Positions 8,236 to 16,290 of a stretch of 64,000 nucleotides of DNA are shown piece after piece; the first letter of the stretch is position 1; each line of letters begins with the position of its first letter. The notes under the pieces were generated by a model. That model did no database searches, was not told where the DNA came from, and saw only the letters and a list, made by a program, of their open reading frames with translations. The stretch comes from Pseudomonas sp. NFIX28 (GTDB taxonomy: Bacteria > Pseudomonadota > Gammaproteobacteria > Pseudomonadales > Pseudomonadaceae). The position numbers and the translations under genes are program-made. The stretch spans positions 79,686 through 143,685 of the forward strand of contig NZ_FNPW01000006.1 in the NCBI RefSeq assembly GCF_900107395.1. Reading direction: 5' to 3'.

Positions 8236-9558
8236 ATGGATAACTCGCAAACCCTGCCTCTTGGGTCGGCAGCTGCGCCTGCCAAAGAAAAGTCCACCGC
8301 CAGCCGCCTGAAATCGATCTTCAGCGGTTCGGTCGGCAACATGGTCGAGTGGTACGACTGGTACGTCTACGCCGCCTTCTCCCTGTACTTCGCCAAAGTC
8401 TTCTTCCCCAAGGGCGACACCACCGCCCAACTCCTGAACACCGCCGCGATCTTCGCCGTGGGCTTCCTGATGCGTCCGATCGGCGGCTGGCTGATGGGGC
8501 TCTACGCTGACCGCAAGGGCCGCAAGGCCGCATTGATGGCCTCGGTGCTGCTGATGTGCTTCGGCTCGCTGATCATCGCCCTGACCCCCGGCTACGAGAC
8601 CATCGGCGTCGGTGCCCCGATCCTGCTGGTGCTGGCGCGCCTGATGCAGGGCCTGTCGGTCGGCGGCGAATACGGCACCTCGGCCACCTATCTCAGCGAG
8701 ATGGCGACCAAGGAACGTCGTGGTTTCTTCTCCAGCTTCCAGTACGTGACCCTGATCTCCGGCCAGCTCATCGCCCTGGGCGTATTGATCGTGCTGCAGA
8801 ACGTGCTGACCACCGAAGAGCTGCAATCCTGGGGCTGGCGGATTCCGTTCGGCATCGGTGCGCTGTGCGCGGTCGTAGCGCTGTACCTGCGTCGCGGCAT
8901 GGAAGAAACCGAGTCCTTCACCAAGAAGAAGGAAAAGCCGAAAGAAAGCCTGATGCGCACCTTGATGCGTCATCCGAAAGAGCTGATGACCGTGGTCGGC
9001 CTGACCATGGGCGGCACCCTGGCTTTCTACACCTACACCACTTACATGCAGAAATACCTGGTGAACACGGTCGGCATGAGCATTTCCGACTCCACCACGA
9101 TTTCCGCGGCGACCCTGTTCCTGTTCATGTGCCTGCAACCGGTGATCGGTGCGCTGTCGGACAAGATCGGCCGGCGCCCGATCCTGATCGCCTTCGGCAT
9201 CCTCGGCACTCTTTTCACCGTGCCGATCCTCACCACGCTGCACACCATCCAGAGCTGGTGGGGTGCGTTTTTCCTGATCATGGCGGCGCTGATCATCGTC
9301 AGCGGCTATACCTCGATCAACGCGGTGGTCAAGGCCGAGCTGTTCCCGACCGAAATCCGCGCCCTGGGCGTGGGCCTGCCTTACGCGCTGACCGTGTCGA
9401 TCTTCGGCGGCACCGCCGAGTACATCGCGTTGTGGTTCAAGAGCGTGGGCATGGAAACCGGCTACTACTGGTATGTCACCGCCTGCATCGCCGTGTCGCT
9501 GCTGGTCTACATCACCATGAAAGACACCCGCAAACACTCGCGGATCGAAACTGACTGA
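8236..9558 (+). CDS. kgtP: 2-oxoglutarate permease (MFS, metabolite:H+ symporter)
   Basis: The 440-residue inner-membrane transporter has about 12 helices. It closely follows the E. coli KgtP pattern: GNMVEWYDWYVY near residue 35, FLMRPIGGWLMG near 78, the MFS signature DRKGRKAA, RLMQGLSVGGEYGTSATY near 137, and DKIGRRP for the second half. KgtP imports 2-oxoglutarate with protons. AAGGA precedes the ATG. It sits directly downstream of a MifSR-like system and is driven by a visible sigma-54 promoter, which supports 2-oxoglutarate as the substrate over other MHS-family substrates such as proline, shikimate or citrate. Confidence 0.88.
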   Translation: MDNSQTLPLGSAAAPAKEKSTASRLKSIFSGSVGNMVEWYDWYVYAAFSLYFAKVFFPKGDTTAQLLNTAAIFAVGFLMRPIGGWLMGLYADRKGRKAALMASVLLMCFGSLIIALTPGYETIGVGAPILLVLARLMQGLSVGGEYGTSATYLSEMATKERRGFFSSFQYVTLISGQLIALGVLIVLQNVLTTEELQSWGWRIPFGIGALCAVVALYLRRGMEETESFTKKKEKPKESLMRTLMRHPKELMTVVGLTMGGTLAFYTYTTYMQKYLVNTVGMSISDSTTISAATLFLFMCLQPVIGALSDKIGRRPILIAFGILGTLFTVPILTTLHTIQSWWGAFFLIMAALIIVSGYTSINAVVKAELFPTEIRALGVGLPYALTVSIFGGTAEYIALWFKSVGMETGYYWYVTACIAVSLLVYITMKDTRKHSRIETD

Positions 9559-9569
9559 CCGGCAAAAAA

Positions 9570-9594
9570 GCGCGAGGGTGCAAGGCCCTCGCGC
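9570..9594 (+). terminator. hairpin after kgtP
   Basis: GCGCGAGGG (9570-9578) pairs with CCCTCGCGC (9586-9594), starting 12 bases after the kgtP stop. On the plus strand there is no T-run; an A-run precedes it, so it would read as a classical terminator on the minus strand. It may still end or stabilise the kgtP message. Confidence 0.5.
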
Positions 9595-9615
9595 TGTGGT
9601 GTCATCAGGTAAAGC

Positions 9616-9665
9616 CTATCGCGGGCAAGCCTCGCTCCTACAGAAGCGGGGCTTGCCCGCGATAG
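9616..9665. repeat. REP inverted pair (REPIN-like)
   Basis: CTATCGCGGGCAAGC at 9616-9630 is the exact reverse complement of 9651-9665, enclosing the REP tail CTCGCTCCTACAG. This two-copy arrangement is the unit mobilised by REP-associated transposases in pseudomonads; none is encoded here. Confidence 0.7.
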
Positions 9666-10003
9666 CCGCTCCGCCCCCCAGCTCATGTAGCAAGCCCTCC
9701 GGCATTCATCGCCAACAGCATTCCCGCCAGCGCCGAACAAACCGTTGATCGCGAATTTTCGACGATTGAGACAGGTTAACGATCGTTTAATGCCTGGCCC
9801 GCATTCTTGGACCATCGAAATCGATATTGGCGCTCAAGCGCGGCAGAGGCAGGAAGAAGCTCTACGCGGTGGTTTTTGCCAGCACAATGATCGGTTAATT
9901 CGATATTTTTAAGCGTTTATTTGCGCTTTTTAATCAAGTTAATTGGCGTAGCATTCATTTCACGCCCACTGCACCCAACCTCAACGAACCTGGAGTCACG
10001 CTC

Positions 10004-10303
10004 ATGAAAAGCCAACTGATCCTCGCCCTGACCCTTTCCGTACTGGCTGCCAACACCTTTGCCGCCGATGGCTACGACCGCACCGGCTCGGCCACCTTCA
10101 CTGCGGGCAGCTCGGCCAGCGCCAGCCTGGCTTCCGACGGTTTTGACCGCACCGGTACCGCTGACGCCATCGCCGCCGACGGTTTTGACCGCACCGGCAC
10201 CGCTGCCGCCATCGCCGCCGATGGTTTCGATCGCACCGGCACCGCTGCCGCCATCGCCGCCGACGGTTTCGATCGCACCGGTACCGCTGCCGCTATCGGT
10301 TAA
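10004..10303 (+). CDS. small secreted DG(F/Y)DRTG tandem-repeat protein
   Basis: The 99-residue precursor has a clear signal peptide (MKSQLILALTLSVLAANTFA). The mature protein would begin at ADGYDRTG, that is, at the first repeat. DG(F/Y)DRTG(S/T)A occurs five times. The last four copies are exact 14-residue periods (42 bases each: 10136-10177, 10178-10219, 10220-10261, 10262-10303), ending precisely at the stop codon. Acidic, aromatic and basic residues recur in each unit among Ala, Thr and Gly. No enzyme motif or membrane segment follows the signal peptide. I do not recognise a characterised function. An AT-rich upstream region and a terminator at 10322-10349 make it a stand-alone gene. Confidence 0.8.
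   Translation: MKSQLILALTLSVLAANTFAADGYDRTGSATFTAGSSASASLASDGFDRTGTADAIAADGFDRTGTAAAIAADGFDRTGTAAAIAADGFDRTGTAAAIG
10136..10303 (+). repeat. four 42-base tandem coding repeats
   Basis: Four near-identical 42-base units encode DGFDRTGTA(A/D)AIxx. Differences are mostly silent third-position changes (GAC/GAT, TTT/TTC, GGC/GGT), which suggests the protein sequence is conserved while the DNA drifts. Confidence 0.85.
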
Positions 10304-10321
10304 CGTTCAGGGATGCCCAGC

Positions 10322-10349
10322 AGCCCGGCTTCGGCCGGGCTTAATTTTT
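10322..10349 (+). terminator. Rho-independent terminator of the repeat-protein gene
   Basis: AGCCCGGC-TTCG-GCCGGGCT (10322-10341) followed by TAATTTTT, 19 bases after the stop codon. Confidence 0.85.
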
Positions 10350-10446
10350 CTGGGCCAGGGAAAAACCGCATGCCCGGAGGCTGGCATTCACTTTCGATGG
10401 CTTGCACTATGGCGGCCTTCTCTCTTTGTCTGCGCAAGAGTCAGTC

Positions 10447-11076
10447 ATGTCCGAAGACATCCATTATTACCAACCCGCCCAGGGCCACGGCCTGCCTCAC
10501 GATCCGTTCAACGCCATTGTCGGCCCGCGTCCGATCGGCTGGATCTCCTCGCAGGACCGGCAAGGCCGGCTGAACCTGGCGCCCTACAGTTTTTTCAACG
10601 CCTTCAATTACATTCCACCGATCATTGGTTTTTCCAGCGTCGGTCGCAAAGACAGCCTGAACAACATCGAGCAGACCGGCGAGTTCGCCTGGAACCTCGC
10701 CACCCGCCCGCTGGCCGAGCAGATGAACCAGAGCTGCGCCCCCGTGCCGGCCGAGGTCAATGAGTTCGAACTGGCCGGGCTGACGCCGGTGGCTTCGAAG
10801 GTGATTGCTGTGCCGCGGGTAGCCGAAAGCCCGGTGTCCTTCGAATGCAAGGTCACGCAGATCATTCAACTGCAACGCGCGGATCAGGAGTTGGTGCCCA
10901 GCTGGCTGATCCTCGGCGAAGTGGTCGCCGTGCATATCGCCAAGTGGCTGCTCAAGGACGGGATATACGACACCGCCGCGGCAGAACCGATTCTGCGCGG
11001 CGGCGGGCCGGCGGATTATTTCCAGCTGGGGCCAGAGGCCTTGTTCAAGATGTTCCGCCCCGGGGCGCTGAAGTAA
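10447..11076 (+). CDS. flavin reductase-like domain protein
   Basis: This roughly 209-residue cytoplasmic protein belongs to the FMN-binding split-barrel flavin-reductase/flavoredoxin family. The typical N-terminal signature is visible: a GPRPIGWISSQD strand-turn followed by LNLAPYSFFNAFNYIPPIIGFS, where the backbone and S/T residues cradle FMN. Such proteins reduce flavin with NAD(P)H or bind FMN for another enzyme. The start at 10447 (MSEDIHYY) is preferred; an in-frame ATG 15 codons upstream would add a non-conserved extension. The neighbours are unrelated, so the partner is unknown. Confidence 0.8.
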   Translation: MSEDIHYYQPAQGHGLPHDPFNAIVGPRPIGWISSQDRQGRLNLAPYSFFNAFNYIPPIIGFSSVGRKDSLNNIEQTGEFAWNLATRPLAEQMNQSCAPVPAEVNEFELAGLTPVASKVIAVPRVAESPVSFECKVTQIIQLQRADQELVPSWLILGEVVAVHIAKWLLKDGIYDTAAAEPILRGGGPADYFQLGPEALFKMFRPGALK

Positions 11077-11085
11077 CCGCCCAGG

Positions 11086-11325
11086 TCAGGGCGCTGCCCA
11101 GGCCAGTTCGCCGTCTTCGTTCACGTCGATCAACTGCTCGAGCTTCTGCGCGGCAGCCTGGTCGGCGTCGTGGGCGGTCTTGAATTTCTGGTCGTCCAGG
11201 ACCTTGTGGAAACGCGGTGCCCCTGAACCATCCAGGGCCTTGACCGCGATGGCGGCGCTGTAGCCACCTTCACCTGGAACCACGGCGGAAACCGCTTCGT
11301 ATGCTGCAAACTCTTTACGTGCCAT
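11086..11325 (-). CDS. small conserved-looking hypothetical protein
   Basis: About 79 residues, starting MARKEFAAYEAVSAVVPGEGG, acidic and soluble, without signal peptide or membrane segment. The C-terminus DVNEDGELAW resembles the first half of an EF-hand loop but lacks the closing acidic residue, so calcium binding is not supported. The start at 11325 follows AGGA at a proper distance. A start 11 codons further upstream is possible. It converges on the flavin-reductase gene and lies 42 bases downstream of an ABM-type monooxygenase on the same strand. I do not recognise the family. Confidence 0.6.
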   Translation of the reverse strand: MARKEFAAYEAVSAVVPGEGGYSAAIAVKALDGSGAPRFHKVLDDQKFKTAHDADQAAAQKLEQLIDVNEDGELAWAAP

Positions 11326-11367
11326 GTTGCTGATCCTGGCCAATGGAAAGTCGGCCATTCTAAACCT

Positions 11368-11727
11368 TCAGCTGGCCAGCTGCTGCGCCCTGTTCAGTTG
11401 CGCGTATTCGCCTGCGGCCTGGGCCGCCGAGACATCCCTGAAGGTGTGGAAATCCAGGCTGTTGACCACCAGGTCCTGGACCAGCTCGGCAAAGATCGCC
11501 ATGGCCGGCGAAGAGAAATAATCGGTCATCGCCTGCTGGCTGCTCCAGAACCCGGAAATCATCCACAAGTCGGCGTCGCACTGCGAATGCTGCAAGGCGA
11601 ACTGCAGGCAACCTGTGGCCTGGCGGGATGGTTCGATCAGGCTGCTCAAGCGAGCGCCCAATTCCATGGAGCGGCCGGCGCGGGCGCGAACGAATGCCAT
11701 GTGGCTGACGGGAATTTGCGTGGACAT
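11368..11727 (-). CDS. antibiotic biosynthesis monooxygenase (ABM) domain protein
   Basis: A small 119-residue protein with the ferredoxin-like alpha-beta fold of the ABM/quinol-monooxygenase family: an N-terminal strand (PVSHMAFVRARAG), a helix (RLSSLIEP), TGCLQFALQHS, then DLWMISGFWSS. Members are dimers that oxidise quinols or act as heme- or polyketide-linked monooxygenases without bound metal. The start at 11727 is supported by GGGAGGGT upstream; a longer frame to 11805 lacks a ribosome site. The substrate cannot be told from the sequence. Confidence 0.75.
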   Translation of the reverse strand: MSTQIPVSHMAFVRARAGRSMELGARLSSLIEPSRQATGCLQFALQHSQCDADLWMISGFWSSQQAMTDYFSSPAMAIFAELVQDLVVNSLDFHTFRDVSAAQAAGEYAQLNRAQQLAS

Positions 11728-12058
11728 GTGCGACCCTCCCAGGGTGATGTCGAGGCAGCCATGGGACGGGCTGCGACAGGATCCAAGATTAAGCGCCCGG
11801 CGCAACGGTGGTTAGTCGATTCCTGCCAGCCTATTGCACAATCCTGCGAACCTCGTTTTGGAACACCGGCCCCGGTCCCGGCGACGGGGAAAAAACCACA
11901 ACGTTGTTTCAAGCAAGTGACAGTCCGCCTACCGGCCCCGAGTCTGCTCGCGCGCGCATGCGCGGCAGGATCAGGCAAGATTTACGCAGGATTCGCCTAC
12001 CCCTGGCGCTTGCACAAATTTAAGCTGTGGCCATCGCAATCTTCCCGGAGGGGCCTTC
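11728..12058. other. divergent intergenic region (ABM gene / AraC gene)
   Basis: A 331-base gap between divergent genes. Apart from a good ribosome site (CGGAGGGG, about 12048-12055) for the AraC gene I see no hairpin pair, repeat or small gene. Promoters for both sides are presumably here, but I cannot assign hexamers with confidence. Confidence 0.5.
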
Positions 12059-12988
12059 ATGTCATTGCTCGAAACCCGGCAGCCGCCACTGGATGCGGAA
12101 ATGGAAAGACAGCGGGCGGAGCTGGCCGGGATCATTGCTCGCAACACCGCCGAAGACGGCAGCTATGCCACGGCGATCCAGTCGCTGTTCGTCTCGCGCT
12201 ACAGCCACTCCCACGATTTCGCCTCGGTGCTGGCCCAGCCGGCCCTGTGCATCATGGCCCAGGGTCGCAAGGAGGTCCGGCTGGCCGACGAGGAGTTCAA
12301 CTACGACCCGCTGAATTACCTGGTGGTATCGGTTTCCATGCCGTTGAGCGGGCGCCTGGCCGATGTCTCGCCGCTGGAGCCGGTCCTCGCCCTGCGCCTG
12401 GACATCGACCCCGCCGAGATCAGCGCGCTGATCGCCGATGCCGGGCCGCTGGGCGTACCGAACCGCCCTGTCGGCCGCGGCCTGTATGTGGAACGCCTGG
12501 ACACGCCGATGCTCGACGCCGTGCTGCGCCTGACCCGCCTGCTGGATACGCCCAAGGACATCGCCATGCTCGCGCCGCTGATCCGTCGGGAAATCCTCTA
12601 CCGCTTGCTGCGCAGCCCACAGGGCCACCGGCTGTATGAGATCGCCGTCGCCAACAGCCAGAGCCACCGGGTCAGCCAGGCCATCAAGTGGCTGAACGGC
12701 AACTTCGAGCAGCCGCTGCGCATCGACGACCTGGCGCGGGGGGTGAACCTCAGCGTGTCCACCCTGCACCACCGCTTCAAGGCCATGACCGCCATGAGCC
12801 CCTTGCAGTATCAAAAGCAGCTGCGCCTGCAAGAGGCCCGGCGCCTGATGCTGGCCGAAGGGCTGGAGGCTTCCGCGGCCGGGTATCGGGTCGGCTACGA
12901 AAGCCCCTCGCAATTCAGCCGTGAATACAGCCGCCAGTTCGGCGCCCCGCCGCTGCGCGACATGGCGCGCCTGCGCAGCAGCGTCTGA
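12059..12988 (+). CDS. AraC-family transcriptional regulator (AraC_N type)
   Basis: The 309-residue regulator has an N-terminal cupin-like AraC_N domain (PALCIMAQGRKEVRL, then VSVSMPLSGRLADVSPLEPVLALRLDID) and a C-terminal pair of helix-turn-helix motifs (IDDLARGVNLSVSTLHHRFKAMTAMSPLQYQKQLRLQEARRLM, given here as the region near residues 225-270). GYESPSQFSREYSRQFG is the canonical second-HTH signature. The CGGAGGGG ribosome site supports the ATG. A terminator follows at 13024-13059. AraC_N proteins often regulate an adjacent short-chain or aldo-keto reductase, but here the flanking genes are an ABM enzyme and an aldehyde dehydrogenase operon, and the target is unknown. Confidence 0.88.
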   Translation: MSLLETRQPPLDAEMERQRAELAGIIARNTAEDGSYATAIQSLFVSRYSHSHDFASVLAQPALCIMAQGRKEVRLADEEFNYDPLNYLVVSVSMPLSGRLADVSPLEPVLALRLDIDPAEISALIADAGPLGVPNRPVGRGLYVERLDTPMLDAVLRLTRLLDTPKDIAMLAPLIRREILYRLLRSPQGHRLYEIAVANSQSHRVSQAIKWLNGNFEQPLRIDDLARGVNLSVSTLHHRFKAMTAMSPLQYQKQLRLQEARRLMLAEGLEASAAGYRVGYESPSQFSREYSRQFGAPPLRDMARLRSSV

Positions 12989-13023
12989 TGACTGCCTGAC
13001 TGGCGCAATGAGCGAAAACTGCA

Positions 13024-13059
13024 GACCCCATGCCTCCTGGCCAGGCATGGGGTCTTTTT
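13024..13059 (+). terminator. Rho-independent terminator, shared convergent side
   Basis: GACCCCATGCC (13024-13034) pairs perfectly with GGCATGGGGTC (13044-13054), followed by a T-run. It lies between the AraC gene and the convergent aldehyde dehydrogenase gene. Confidence 0.85.
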
Positions 13060-13068
13060 GGGCGTGAT

Positions 13069-14517
13069 TCAGCGCGCGCGAATCACATGCTTGATCTCCT
13101 GGAACGCCTGCAATCCCCAAGGCCCCAGCTCGCGGCCGATGCTGCTCTGCTTGTAGCCGCCCCAGGCGGTCTGCGGGAAGATCACCTGCGGCGCGTTGAT
13201 CCACACCAGCCCGGCCTGCAAGGCATTGGCGACCCGCTCGGCGCGCTGCGCATCGGCGCCAACCACACTGGCCACCAGGCCGAATTCGCTGTCGTTGGCC
13301 AGCGCGATGGCCTCGGCTTCGCTGGCGAAACTGCGCACGCAAAGCACCGGGCCGAAGATCTCTTCACGCCACAGCGCACTGTCGAGAGGCACTTCGGTGA
13401 ACACCGTCGGCCGTACAAAAAAACCACGGGCGCGCTCCGCAGGGCGCTTGCCGCCGCATACCAGCTTGGCCCCGACACTCAGCCCGCGGTCGATATGGCC
13501 CAGCACGCGCTGGTATTGCGCCTGGTTGACCAGCGCGCCCATCTCCACGTCCGGGTCGAAAGGATCCGCTACCCGAATCGCCTCGGCCCGCGCCTTCAGG
13601 CGCAGCAGGAACTGGTCCGCCAGTTCGTCGGCGACCAGCACCCGGCTGGTGGCGGAACACATTTGCCCGGCGTTGAAAAACCCGCCGCCACAAGCCAGCT
13701 CCACCGCCAGTTCGAGGTCCGCGTCGGCCAGCACCAGCAGCGCGGATTTGCCGCCCAGTTCCAGGCTCACGCCCTTGATCGTCTCCGCCGCCCGCTGCAT
13801 GACCTGGACGCCGACCGCATTGCTGCCGGTGAAGGAAATCTTCGCCACTCGCGGGTCGGCCGCCAGCGGCGCGCCCACTTCCAGCCCAGTGCCGCAGACC
13901 AGGTTGAACACGCCCTTGGGCAAGCCACTGCGGGCAATGATCGCCGCCAGTTCCAGCTCCGGCAGCGGCGTGACCTCCGAGGGCTTGAGCACCACGCTGC
14001 AACCGGCGGCCAGGGCCGGCGCGAGCTTCCAGGCGGTGGTGACCATCGGGAAGTTCCACGGCACGATCAGGCCGACCACGCCACAGGGCTCGCGTCGCAC
14101 CCGGGCGCTGAAATCATCGCTGGGCAGCGGCACGTCGCGGTCCTGCGCGGCGTCCAGGCCTTCAGCCAGCCCCGCGTAATACTCGAAGGTTGCGATTACG
14201 TCATCGACGTCGATGGCCGCTTCGAACTGCGGCTTGCCGTTATTGCTCGACTGCAGGTGCATCAGGCGTTCACGCCGCTCGGCGACACCGGCGGCGATCC
14301 GCCGCAACACCGCGCCACGCTCGGCGCCACTGCTCGCGGCCCACTCGACGAGCCCGGCCTGGGCGGCGCTCACCGCCTGCTCGACGCTGTGCCGGTCGCC
14401 GCCACCGACCAGCGCCAGCGGCTCCTCGGTGGACGGGTTGATCACCGGCAACAGCTCGCTGCCGGCACGCCATTGGCCGTCGATGTACAGGCCGTCCAAC
14501 AGATTGGCCTGGCTCAT
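13069..14517 (-). CDS. NAD-dependent aldehyde dehydrogenase (betaine/guanidinobutyraldehyde type)
   Basis: This 482-residue cytosolic ALDH oxidises an aldehyde to its acid with NAD(P). It has the substrate-channel PWNFPMVTTAWKLAPAL near 145, the Rossmann motif FTGSNAVG near 220, catalytic Glu in LELGGKSAL near 245, and catalytic Cys in FNAGQMCSATSRVL near 280. GQMCSATSR is the form found in betaine- and aminoaldehyde dehydrogenases. The start overlaps the stop of the upstream TPP-enzyme gene by ATGA, so the two are co-translated. If that enzyme is a 2-ketoarginine decarboxylase, the natural substrate would be 4-guanidinobutyraldehyde; this is inference. Confidence 0.88.
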   Translation of the reverse strand: MSQANLLDGLYIDGQWRAGSELLPVINPSTEEPLALVGGGDRHSVEQAVSAAQAGLVEWAASSGAERGAVLRRIAAGVAERRERLMHLQSSNNGKPQFEAAIDVDDVIATFEYYAGLAEGLDAAQDRDVPLPSDDFSARVRREPCGVVGLIVPWNFPMVTTAWKLAPALAAGCSVVLKPSEVTPLPELELAAIIARSGLPKGVFNLVCGTGLEVGAPLAADPRVAKISFTGSNAVGVQVMQRAAETIKGVSLELGGKSALLVLADADLELAVELACGGGFFNAGQMCSATSRVLVADELADQFLLRLKARAEAIRVADPFDPDVEMGALVNQAQYQRVLGHIDRGLSVGAKLVCGGKRPAERARGFFVRPTVFTEVPLDSALWREEIFGPVLCVRSFASEAEAIALANDSEFGLVASVVGADAQRAERVANALQAGLVWINAPQVIFPQTAWGGYKQSSIGRELGPWGLQAFQEIKHVIRAR

Positions 14518-16151
14518 GCCTGCACCGCCTGCATCCAGCCGGCCTGGTCGATTTCGATCAGGGTCGGGCCCTGGCGATCGCTGGCCGCACGCAGTGCATC
14601 GCGCAGCCCGTCGACGCTGTCGATGGCCTCGGCGGCGCAGCCCAGGGCCTTGGCCACACCGATGAAGTCCGGCGTGTAGATGTCCACGCCTACCGGCTCG
14701 ATGTCGCGGTTGACCATGTATTTCTTGATCTCTTCATAGCCCTGGTTATTCCACAGCAGCACGATGATCGGCGTGCGTGCTTCCACCGCGCAGGCCAGTT
14801 CCGCCAGGGTGAATTGCAGGCCGCCATCGCCGATCAAGCACGCCACCGGGGCCCGGGCATTGCGCTCGGAGGCACTGCCCAGCCAGGCGCCGATCGCCGC
14901 CGGCAAGGCATAGCCGAGGGTGCCGTAGCCGGTCGAGGAATTGAACCAGCGACGCGGGCGCTCGGGGTTGAAGGTCAGGTTGCCGGTGTACACCGGCTGC
15001 GTGGAGTCGCCGACGATGACGATCTCCGGCAGTTCCTGCAGGACGGTTTCAAGAAACCGCGTCTGCGCCCGGGTCGGCGCGTCCCACTGCTGCGCCAGCT
15101 CGTTGCGCAAGGCGCCGGCACGGGCCGCGCCCCAGGCACTGTCGCGCTCGCCCAGCGGTTGCTCGCCCAGTTCGGCGAGCAAGGCTTCGGTCGCCGTGCG
15201 GGCATCGGCCACCAGCGCCACTTTCGGCGGATAGTTGCGCACGGTCTGGTCCGGATCGATGTCGATGCGCAGCAGGGCGCCGGGAATCTCGAAACCGCCG
15301 GCAAAGGTCACGTCGTAGTCGGTTTCGGCCAGCTCGGTGCCGATGGCCAGGACCACGTCGGCATCGGCCACAAGGGCGCGGGTCGCCAGCAGCGACTGGG
15401 TCGAACCGATCAGCAGCGGATGCCGCGACGCCAGCATGCCCTTGGCGTTGATGGTCAGGGCCACCGGCGCATTGAGCACTTCGGCGAGGCGGGTCAGCGA
15501 CGCGGCGGCATCGATCGCGCCGCCGCCGGCGAGAATCAGCGGACGCCTGGCGCCGGCCAGCAGTTGGCTCATCCGGGCGATGGCGGCGGGCTCGGCACCG
15601 GCACGGGCGATGTTTACCGGCTCGCTGTCGAGCAGGTCGTCGGCCTCCTCCACCAGCACGTCGAGGGGAATTTCAATGTGCACCGGGCGCGGGCGACCGG
15701 CCTGGAACAACGCAAAGGCGCGGGCCAGCACACCCGGCAACTGCGCCGCGGACATCAGGGTATGGGAGAACGCCGCCACGCCGCCCACCAGCGCGCCCTG
15801 GTTCGGTAACTCATGCAGCTTGCCGCGCCCGCCGCCAAGCTGGCTGCGCGATTGCACGCTGGAGATCACCAGCATCGGAATCGAATCGGCATAGGCCTGG
15901 CCCATGGCGGTGGTGATGTTGGTCATGCCCGGGCCGGTGATGATGAAGCACACCCCCGGCTTGCCGCTGGTGCGGGCGTAACCGTCGGCCATGAAGCCGG
16001 CGCCCTGTTCGTGCCGCGGCGTGACATGGCGGATGCTCGAACGGGCCAGCCCGCGATACAGCTCGACGGTATGCACCCCGGGAATGCCGAAGACCTGCTC
16101 GACCCCGTAACCTTCGAGTAACTTGACCAACACTTCGCCGCACGTCGCCAT
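14514..16151 (-). CDS. thiamine-diphosphate decarboxylase, AruI-like (5-guanidino-2-oxopentanoate decarboxylase)
   Basis: The 545-residue protein has the acetolactate-synthase fold. It has an N-terminal pyrimidine-binding domain with the catalytic Glu region TPRHEQGAGFMADGYAR near 50 and GPGMTNITTAMGQAYADSIP near 75-95. A central domain follows. The C-terminal diphosphate domain has GDGGLQFTLAELACAVE and the metal-binding NNQGYEEI. The N-terminal run matches what I recall of P. aeruginosa AruI, which decarboxylates 2-ketoarginine in the arginine transaminase route. The start at 16151 follows AAGGG. No transaminase (aruH) is nearby. A divergent LysR-type gene probably controls the pair. Other 2-oxo-acid substrates are possible. 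Confidence 0.75.
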   Translation of the reverse strand: MATCGEVLVKLLEGYGVEQVFGIPGVHTVELYRGLARSSIRHVTPRHEQGAGFMADGYARTSGKPGVCFIITGPGMTNITTAMGQAYADSIPMLVISSVQSRSQLGGGRGKLHELPNQGALVGGVAAFSHTLMSAAQLPGVLARAFALFQAGRPRPVHIEIPLDVLVEEADDLLDSEPVNIARAGAEPAAIARMSQLLAGARRPLILAGGGAIDAAASLTRLAEVLNAPVALTINAKGMLASRHPLLIGSTQSLLATRALVADADVVLAIGTELAETDYDVTFAGGFEIPGALLRIDIDPDQTVRNYPPKVALVADARTATEALLAELGEQPLGERDSAWGAARAGALRNELAQQWDAPTRAQTRFLETVLQELPEIVIVGDSTQPVYTGNLTFNPERPRRWFNSSTGYGTLGYALPAAIGAWLGSASERNARAPVACLIGDGGLQFTLAELACAVEARTPIIVLLWNNQGYEEIKKYMVNRDIEPVGVDIYTPDFIGVAKALGCAAEAIDSVDGLRDALRAASDRQGPTLIEIDQAGWMQAVQA

Positions 16152-16290
16152 GTCTTGCCCTTCTTGTTCGCTTGAGACGGTGTGCCTGGCTGGCCGATGC
16201 ATGGCCAGGCACGGGGGAAGGCGTCATTGGAACGGGCCGCGTGTAGCACGAACAATGGATAAAAAGTCATACTAGCCATGTCCCCACGTC

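Larger units (their letters stand above)
9559..10003. other. 445-base intergenic region
   Basis: The gap holds a hairpin at 9570-9594, a REP inverted pair at 9616-9665, and an AT-rich stretch at about 9890-9960 that probably contains the promoter of the downstream repeat-protein gene. A minus-strand frame at 9507-9815 runs through the REP pair and has no family resemblance, so I do not call it. Confidence 0.6.

Noticed and set aside
9507..9815. 102-residue minus-strand frame after kgtP
   Set aside because: It runs through a REP inverted pair and into the kgtP end, with no family resemblance or ribosome site.
10072..10278. minus-strand repeat frame (RSKPSAAMAAAVPV units)
   Set aside because: It exists only because the plus-strand coding repeat is periodic in multiples of three. 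It has no signal peptide, ribosome site or promoter.
10136..10303. possible CRISPR array
   Set aside because: The 42-base units are contiguous without unique spacers and code for a peptide repeat.
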